34,262 bases of DNA from a virus, in the IMG/VR virus record IMGVR_UViG_3300046559_000025, positions 1 to 34,262 of that record, one strand, 5' to 3'. The notes beneath the pieces were generated by a model that was given only the letters and a program-made list of their open reading frames with translations, was not told the origin of the DNA and made no database searches. Numbering within the stretch: position 1 is the stretch's first letter; each line of letters begins with the position of its first letter. Shown here one piece after another: positions 29,809 to 34,262 of the stretch. The position numbers and the translations under genes were made by a program.

Positions 29809-30227
29809 TGGCTGACCTAATGAGCAATATCTATCTTAATCCCGAAGATTACCGGATCGCGCCTGATCTGGAGATATCTCCCAGTGACTACCACAAGAAG
29901 ATGCGTGATGGAAAAAGAGCCTGGCCTACCCAATACAACGTATATAGCAACCCGCTGGGGATCAGGTTGGGCTCTTTTACCAGTGAGCCTCTTGCACAAG
30001 AATTCGTCTCTAAGAGGATCAATCCTAAACCAGTATCTCCCCGCGTCTATGCGGATATATGTCGATGCGGTAGGTGTGGACCTGCTTGGGATTACATTAA
30101 AACAGGGGAAATCGTTTTTGAAAGGTGCGCTAACTGTCTAATGCCAATGCGGCATGACGTCATGTTGGCACTTAATGCACCGCTGACAAAAGACTTTAAC
30201 CTCGACGACTTCTTGGAGATGTTCTAA
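29808..30227 (+). CDS. Zinc-ribbon hypothetical protein
   Basis: 139 aa from ATG 29808 (MADLMSNIYLNPEDYR), where TAATG couples it to the resolvase; an upstream GTG at 29787 is possible. Zinc-type motifs: CRCGRCGPAW and, 30 residues on, ERCANCLMP. The end FNLDDFLEMF resembles the short acidic-aromatic motif also seen in the SNF2, Sak4-like and SSB-like proteins. No family recognised. Confidence 0.8.
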   Translation: MADLMSNIYLNPEDYRIAPDLEISPSDYHKKMRDGKRAWPTQYNVYSNPLGIRLGSFTSEPLAQEFVSKRINPKPVSPRVYADICRCGRCGPAWDYIKTGEIVFERCANCLMPMRHDVMLALNAPLTKDFNLDDFLEMF

Positions 30228-30607
30228 TGAAAGTAAAAGACCTCATTGCGAAGCTTCAGGAATTCGATCCCGAATTGACGGTTGTAATTCCTGATAGTGA
30301 GTATGGCGATACCACGGTAAGCGAAGTGAATATCGTCAAAGATACCTATGTCTACTGGGATAAGGCAACGACACTTCAACTCAGCGGTAATGATCTGACT
30401 AAAGAAGATATCGACCCGAAGTATTTCTTCCCACAGGAGCGGCCTGCGCCTCGTGCTGACGGCTTTATGAAGGGATATCAGCGGCTACTACAGGACGTGT
30501 TTACGGATCAGCTAAATGCCAGCCTGCATCCGTCTTTCTATAAGGGAACCCCGCCAGCAAAAGACGGTGTAGTTACTTTCAAGGTTATCAAAGGGGATAA
30601 AGAATAG
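30227..30607 (+). CDS. Hypothetical phage protein
   Basis: 126 aa. The start MKVKDLIAKLQEFDPELTVV is a common N-terminus of small phage proteins (KVxDLIxxLQxxDP). The following beta-type segment (IPDSEYGDTTVSEVNI) fits that family; the rest is specific to this phage. Coupled on both sides (TAATG, TAGTG). Function unknown. Confidence 0.82.
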   Translation: MKVKDLIAKLQEFDPELTVVIPDSEYGDTTVSEVNIVKDTYVYWDKATTLQLSGNDLTKEDIDPKYFFPQERPAPRADGFMKGYQRLLQDVFTDQLNASLHPSFYKGTPPAKDGVVTFKVIKGDKE

Positions 30608-31281
30608 TGGGCGCTGTAGACGATAAGATTGCGGAACTTCTCGCTAAGCACGGTGTTAAGAAGGAAGAGTTCGATATCCTTCCAGACGAAGAGGAAAAGA
30701 AAGACCCCCCTGAGCGAGTTCGCTTCAGGGGGGAGGCCGTTCTCTACGCTTTGGAATATCCGCTGAGTCCAAGGGTGACTAAGCGATGTAAAGAATGCAA
30801 TGAACCTTTCTTGACTCTTTATAAGTCTGTGGGATACTGCGGTAATGAGTGTGCGATCATTCATTTGAGAAAACACTTCGGGATTACATGGCGTCCTAGT
30901 AGGGACCGCCGTAAAGAAAAGTGGGAGATTCAGGCAGAGCCTAAGACTATCCCGCTGAAAGCTCTCCAAGCGATGAAAGCGATTGTAGCCCAAGCAGAAG
31001 CTGATCTAGGATATTCAATTGCTCTACCGGAGATTCTACCATTCGTACCAAAGTCCCCTTATTACCGGAATCAGGATAACTCAGCGGCTTCGGAAGAGGA
31101 CTATCGGATTTCGGTTTCGCCAGAACCTTTGGAGCGCCAGTTGGAAACGTTATCTTCTTTGGTTTCGTCAGAACAACCGGCTCTTCCTTCTTTAAGTACG
31201 ACTGGAAAGAAGGTTCAATCTCTGGAACCAGAGCAATCATTAGCGTCAGTTGATCTTTTGGAATCGCTCTTCGACTTCTAG
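30607..31281 (+). CDS. Zinc-finger protein, 3' half antisense to whiB
   Basis: 224 aa from GTG 30607 (TAGTG overlap). Acidic N-terminus, then a zinc-type cluster: RCKECNEPFL ... VGYCGNECAIIHLRKHFG (C-x-x-C, C-x3-C, about residues 61-92), followed by WRPSRDRRKEKWE. The C-terminal ~90 residues are Ser/Glu/Pro-rich and probably disordered; they lie opposite the 3' half of whiB (30947-31281), and end LLESLFDF. Last gene of the early operon. The zinc domain makes it real; the C-terminal tail may be set by the overlap. Confidence 0.75.
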   Translation: MGAVDDKIAELLAKHGVKKEEFDILPDEEEKKDPPERVRFRGEAVLYALEYPLSPRVTKRCKECNEPFLTLYKSVGYCGNECAIIHLRKHFGITWRPSRDRRKEKWEIQAEPKTIPLKALQAMKAIVAQAEADLGYSIALPEILPFVPKSPYYRNQDNSAASEEDYRISVSPEPLERQLETLSSLVSSEQPALPSLSTTGKKVQSLEPEQSLASVDLLESLFDF

Positions 31282-31498
31282 TTGTGGTACCCGCCCAGAT
31301 ACCCCACATGTCGTGAGCTACTGCATAATTAAGGCATTCGGTAGCTACGGGGCAAGCGGCGCATATAGGCCGCGTTAGTTCCATCCTCCCTTTTGATTCA
31401 TCACCTGTAAACAAACGAGGGTATTCGTTGCACTTACCCTCTTTAGACCATTCAGACCGTTTGCGTCCAGTCACCGCTGGCGCTTCCCCTATTCCCAT
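30947..31498 (-). CDS. whiB: WhiB-family iron-sulfur transcription factor
   Basis: 183 aa from ATG 31498. WhiB hallmark: Cys23 (GKCNEYPRLF), Cys46 and Cys49 (ICAACPVATE), Cys55, then the GVWGG-like turn as MWGIWAGTTTRSRR (about 64-77). Cysteines hold a 4Fe-4S cluster that senses redox/NO and binds the host sigma factor. The C-terminal ~100 residues (SYLKKEEPVVLTKPKKITF and on) are Lys/Pro-rich, unlike compact WhiB proteins, and lie antisense to the previous gene. The promoter (31505-31533) puts the mRNA start at the ATG, so it is leaderless. Likely controls late or early phage transcription or represses host genes. Confidence 0.92.
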   Translation of the reverse strand: MGIGEAPAVTGRKRSEWSKEGKCNEYPRLFTGDESKGRMELTRPICAACPVATECLNYAVAHDMWGIWAGTTTRSRRAIPKDQLTLMIALVPEIEPSFQSYLKKEEPVVLTKPKKITFPTGAPKVLAKPKSDSPLPKPLSYPDSGNKGTLVRMVESPVEQLNILDQLLLGLQSLSSLGELSAG

Positions 31499-31504
31499 GA
31501 GTAC

Positions 31505-31533
31505 ATCTTAACCGTGGCATAGAGTAGGCGCAA
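31505..31533 (-). promoter_or_regulatory. whiB promoter, leaderless, with shared motif
   Basis: Minus strand TTGCGC (31533-31528), 17-base spacer containing CTCTATGCCACGG, TAAGAT (31510-31505), six bases, then ATG 31498. Same layout as the late-operon promoter at 13162-13190. A second, better -35 type hexamer TTGACA (31564-31559) lies further upstream. Confidence 0.72.
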
Positions 31534-31629
31534 GTCAGGAACCAAGTAGTCCGGTCTGTGTCAAGGGCCAAAAACAAGTAGTCATTTGGGGTTGCGCCTG
31601 ATCCCAAAGTCGTTATAGAATCAAAGGGT

Positions 31630-31662
31630 AAGGCCGGTAGCTCCGCAAGAGCTACCGGCCTT
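31630..31662 (-). terminator. Terminator between holin and whiB
   Basis: Perfect 14-base stem (31630-31643 with 31649-31662), loop CGCAA. GC-rich without a long T-run. It lies 28 bases past the end of the holin gene and closes the right-hand late operon before whiB. Confidence 0.82.
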
Positions 31663-31690
31663 CAGGGCGTCTAGGGCAAGTTATCAGGGA

Positions 31691-31957
31691 TTAGGCCACA
31701 TGAGCGCCCTGCTTCGGCGGCGCTGAACTATCCACAGAGGGATCAACAGGCACCGCCGGAGTCTGGTTAGGTATCCCGTAGGTGAAGCCGTAAGAGGCAA
31801 GCACGAACAGGGCAATGCTAAGCCAACCAATCTGAGGGATATATTCAATACCCTGTCGATTAATAGGCTGTGCGCCGAGAGTTACAAAGACACTCCCGAG
31901 AAAAGCCGTAAGGCCAGAGGCATAGGCTTTAGCAGTATTCTTAAAGTGATCGTTCAT
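31691..31957 (-). CDS. Holin, two TM segments
   Basis: 88 aa. Two transmembrane segments: AKAYASGLTAFLGSVFVTLG and IGWLSIALFVLASYGFTYG, followed by the short polar end GIPNQTPAVPVDPSVDSSAP, a layout common in actinophage holins (second TM followed by Y-x-x-PN). It follows the virion lysin gene with a TAATG overlap and is the last gene before the terminator. It probably makes the membrane pores needed by the endolysin; the TM protein at 2905-2525 is a second candidate. Confidence 0.78.
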   Translation of the reverse strand: MNDHFKNTAKAYASGLTAFLGSVFVTLGAQPINRQGIEYIPQIGWLSIALFVLASYGFTYGIPNQTPAVPVDPSVDSSAPPKQGAHVA

Positions 31958-33213
31958 TACATCAGCTTTCTAGGTCGAAGATATCCAAGCAAAGAAGCCT
32001 TGGAAAGAGTCACCACAGCACTCGTACCTTTATTACCGGCACTCGTAGCGTTATTACTTAGGGTCTTTACGAACCCATTTCCCAAATCCTGGATGATGAT
32101 TCCAACATGGGACATAGGAGTATTTCCGCCAGCACCCCATACCGCAACGTCGCCCATTTGCGTCTTCTGGTTATTAGCGACTTGCTGATATACCTTTGGA
32201 TCATGGTTCTGCCATATCTCCTGAGCATAACCAACCATCGGTGCCTGACCTCCGACAAACCCTGTGGTATAGAAGTCGTAGAGGTCTACACACTGAGCGC
32301 CATAAGCATGGTCATAGTCCAGATACCTATTAGTATTAGACGTAATCCATTGGGCAGAGCCGTTTCCTGTAAGAGTAGGCGAACTTCTCGCACCCTCATT
32401 ATAAGAGGACATAATCTGCTGTGCTCTTGCATATTGCGCTTCATAATTAGAGCCGTCACTAAAAGCACTTCTCTGGACCGCCTGAGCCTTGGCCCACGGT
32501 GTATCGCCCTGTGCCGCGCTCAAATGGTCGAAGAAGGTTCCTGCCGCGTAGTTAGGATCGAGGACCTGTCCGGGCGCTCCCCAGCCCTGAGAGGGGCGCT
32601 GTTGGAACAACCCGAGACTGTCCTGATCGCCGCCGTTGATATTCCGCAGACCGGATTCAGCGAGAGAGGTCATAATACCGATTTGGATATCGCTATCACT
32701 AAGACCTCTTGCTTTACCCGCCCGAATAATAGCCTGAGCGTTATTGGACTGTTCCCCGTCGAGCCCCTTAATAGGTCCGCTATAGCTTCCATCTGAGGAC
32801 ATAGGGCCGAGGTTAGACGTATCCAGCCCCAAAGCTTTATTAGCGGCATCCCGAGCGGCATTAACCTTCTGGACTTGGGTATTAACAATACCATTTGCCG
32901 CCTTACCCATATTTGCAATAGGGTCCCCGTTAAGACCGAGTTCATCGGCATTAGCGGGTCTAATTGTCGTGCCAGTAACCTGACCGGGAGTGTTAGCGAT
33001 ATTAGATTGTGCCGGGGAGTTATTGGTATCAGGAGCCTGTGCTTGACCTAAAGCGGGAGTAGGCTGTGCCAGCCCCCCAGTATTAGACTGAGGGGCTGGC
33101 ATAGAATCAAAGTGACTCTGAGTGCCTTGCATATACTTAGATACCACAGGGCTCTTAGCGGCTGCCCCTAGACCAAAAGGGTCAGCCGAGATAGGCGTAG
33201 CCATATCTGCCAC
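31957..33213 (-). CDS. Virion lysin: transglycosylase-like plus CHAP
   Basis: 418 aa from GTG 33213 (TAGTG overlap, GAAGGA upstream). Residues 1-150 are Pro/Gln/Asn-rich linkers. Residues about 160-275 form a lysozyme/transglycosylase-like domain: the helix TSLAESGLRNI with the catalytic-type Glu186, and DSLGLFQQRPSQGWG, a pattern typical of actinophage virion-associated hydrolases. Residues about 285-418 are a CHAP domain with Cys308 (YGAQCVDLYDFY) and His369 (MSHVGII). Such two-enzyme proteins open the cell wall at injection. Its CHAP resembles that of the endolysin. Confidence 0.85.
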   Translation of the reverse strand: MADMATPISADPFGLGAAAKSPVVSKYMQGTQSHFDSMPAPQSNTGGLAQPTPALGQAQAPDTNNSPAQSNIANTPGQVTGTTIRPANADELGLNGDPIANMGKAANGIVNTQVQKVNAARDAANKALGLDTSNLGPMSSDGSYSGPIKGLDGEQSNNAQAIIRAGKARGLSDSDIQIGIMTSLAESGLRNINGGDQDSLGLFQQRPSQGWGAPGQVLDPNYAAGTFFDHLSAAQGDTPWAKAQAVQRSAFSDGSNYEAQYARAQQIMSSYNEGARSSPTLTGNGSAQWITSNTNRYLDYDHAYGAQCVDLYDFYTTGFVGGQAPMVGYAQEIWQNHDPKVYQQVANNQKTQMGDVAVWGAGGNTPMSHVGIIIQDLGNGFVKTLSNNATSAGNKGTSAVVTLSKASLLGYLRPRKLM

Positions 33214-34262
33214 TATGAATTCCTTCGATAATCCGCCTTACTAGCGGAGAACTTTGCCTTCTGCTCTCCTACATAGGATCGCTGAGCGGCCGGGCTATTG
33301 TAGTCGGTGATCTTCAGACCGCTAAGGAAGTTAGCGATTTGAAGGGCGGCTACGTTGGATTGGTTTTCTCCGTGCATAGCGCCATTGGCAGTATCCGTTC
33401 TACCCTGACCAGTAATGTTCTTACCAGTCATTTTAGAAAGAAGTCCACCGTAGGAGCCAGTCAAAGAGTCCTGAACGTACTGGGCCGGATCAGTAATAGG
33501 CACGCCATTACTTGTTCCAGTAGCCAGATCGATAGGAATCTTTGCAAACGGACTAGCCGCCCCGAGAACTGTCTTACCCATATTAAGCTCCGAAGAACCA
33601 TTCAACAATCCTCCCGCCGTAACTCCCGCTCCCAACTGGTCCATAACATCTGTTACCGGGTTAGCGAAGTTAATTCCCCACAGGGACTTACCTTCACCCT
33701 TCATAAGAGGGCCGATAACATTGTCGTAGTAATAGCTGGGCATCTGGGCATTGGGTGGAAATGGGTTGCCAAGACTTGTAGGATCGACTCCTTGAGTCTT
33801 AGCGAACTCATAAAGCGCCTTCTGTGGGATAAGGGCGACTCCCGGCTTATTCATCATCGTGTCTACAATGCGTGGTGTAATACCACGGAGCCATGTGTAG
33901 TACATGAATGCCGGTCGAACGTACTTAGCTTCCTTTGCCGTGAAGTCAGTAGACGTAGGAATCCAGCTAAGAACCTTTTCTTCCATCGACGCTTTAAGAT
34001 CGTGGATATCCTTGAACTTGCCCTTCATAGCGTGATCGATAGCGAGTGCGGTACGGCTGAAGTTATCCCGCGTTGCCGCAAGGTTATTCAGAGAGAACGT
34101 ATCGTTATCAAGCACTTTATTTTGAACGTCTTCAAGAGTCTGCCCAAAGCGGTTAAGCTTAGTAGCATCAGGAGTCTGCATAAAGTCTTCTGCAACACCG
34201 CCGCCATGATGCTTAGGCATAATAGGGCCGTCCTGCATAAGCCGGTACATAGACTCATAGCT
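33213..34262 (-). CDS. Large internal or ejection virion protein (C-terminal part, runs off right edge)
   Basis: The frame stays open to the window edge (codons SYES precede the first ATG at 34250), so only about the last 350 residues are seen. Segments FMYYTWLRGITPRIVDTMMN, IPQKALYEFAKTQG and LPSYYYDNVIGP-like (MPSYYYDNVIGPL) resemble the C-terminal domains of large multi-domain internal proteins of actinophages and cyanophages. The end is Gly/Ser/Asn-rich and basic (AKFSASKADYRRNS). Coupled to the virion lysin gene, which supports an injection or internal-core role. The length of the whole protein is unknown. Confidence 0.72.
   Translation of the reverse strand, partial: SYESMYRLMQDGPIMPKHHGGGVAEDFMQTPDATKLNRFGQTLEDVQNKVLDNDTFSLNNLAATRDNFSRTALAIDHAMKGKFKDIHDLKASMEEKVLSWIPTSTDFTAKEAKYVRPAFMYYTWLRGITPRIVDTMMNKPGVALIPQKALYEFAKTQGVDPTSLGNPFPPNAQMPSYYYDNVIGPLMKGEGKSLWGINFANPVTDVMDQLGAGVTAGGLLNGSSELNMGKTVLGAASPFAKIPIDLATGTSNGVPITDPAQYVQDSLTGSYGGLLSKMTGKNITGQGRTDTANGAMHGENQSNVAALQIANFLSGLKITDYNSPAAQRSYVGEQKAKFSASKADYRRNS

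Noticed and set aside
1-34262. Lysogeny functions (integrase, attachment site, CI-type repressor)
   Set aside because: No integrase or partition gene is visible. The HTH proteins are not placed as in a lysogeny switch. Genes outside the window could still change this.

Overview
The window is a segment of a double-stranded DNA tailed bacteriophage (Caudoviricetes) that infects an actinobacterium. The host inference rests on three things seen in the sequence: a WhiB-family iron-sulfur regulator (31498-30947, minus), a protein ending in an Lsr2-type DNA-binding domain (14132-14725), and promoters placed so that the mRNA would begin at the start codon (leaderless), which is common in Actinobacteria. 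The P22-type portal, SU10-like adaptor, scaffold and virion lysin suggest a short-tailed or podovirus-like virion; no tape measure or tail tube gene lies in the window. Base composition is near half G+C by eye, low for many actinobacterial hosts. Both ends cut through genes, so this is a slice of a longer genome. I see no integrase, tRNA gene, CRISPR array or insertion sequence.

Layout. (1) 13155 down to 1, minus strand: the late operon. In order of transcription it holds a 49-aa protein, a double-HTH protein, a GGP-DG protein, a small-terminase-like protein, an H-type-lectin-like fibre protein, small structural and zinc-binding proteins, large terminase, three small acidic or hypothetical proteins, portal, scaffold, major capsid protein, a terminator, a small virion protein, holin-like protein, endolysin, a small protein, adaptor and the start of a tail/neck protein that runs off the left edge. 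(2) 13156-15377: a regulatory hub with two single-gene units on the plus strand (an unknown 196-aa protein and the Lsr2-like protein), each closed by a UUCG hairpin, followed by about 650 noncoding bases with palindromes, a perfect Crp/GlxR-type site, hairpins and a phased AGTGTAAA array that could be the replication origin or an operator array. (3) 15378-31281, plus strand: early/replication genes, tightly packed with TAATG and ATGA overlaps: many small unknown proteins, a SNF2-type helicase, a 2H phosphoesterase, an HNH protein, a Cas4/RecB-like nuclease, a Sak4-like ATPase, an SSB-like protein, a primase-helicase, family A DNA polymerase, a RuvC-like resolvase and several zinc-binding proteins. 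(4) 34262 down to 30947, minus strand: the end of a large internal virion protein, a virion lysin (transglycosylase-like plus CHAP), a two-TM holin, a terminator, and the whiB gene, whose 3' half overlaps antisense to the last early gene.

How it works together. The replication block supplies a nearly complete replisome and recombination set (primase-helicase, polymerase, SSB, annealing ATPase, exonuclease, resolvase). A shared promoter/operator motif, CTCTATGCYACGG, occurs at six sites in control regions: in front of the late operon, the Lsr2-like gene, the putative origin, the Cas4-like gene (as an inverted repeat) and whiB. This suggests one regulator coordinates these units. A hairpin with the identical loop CAAAGAAGA but different stems recurs in three untranslated regions and is the most unusual RNA signal seen.
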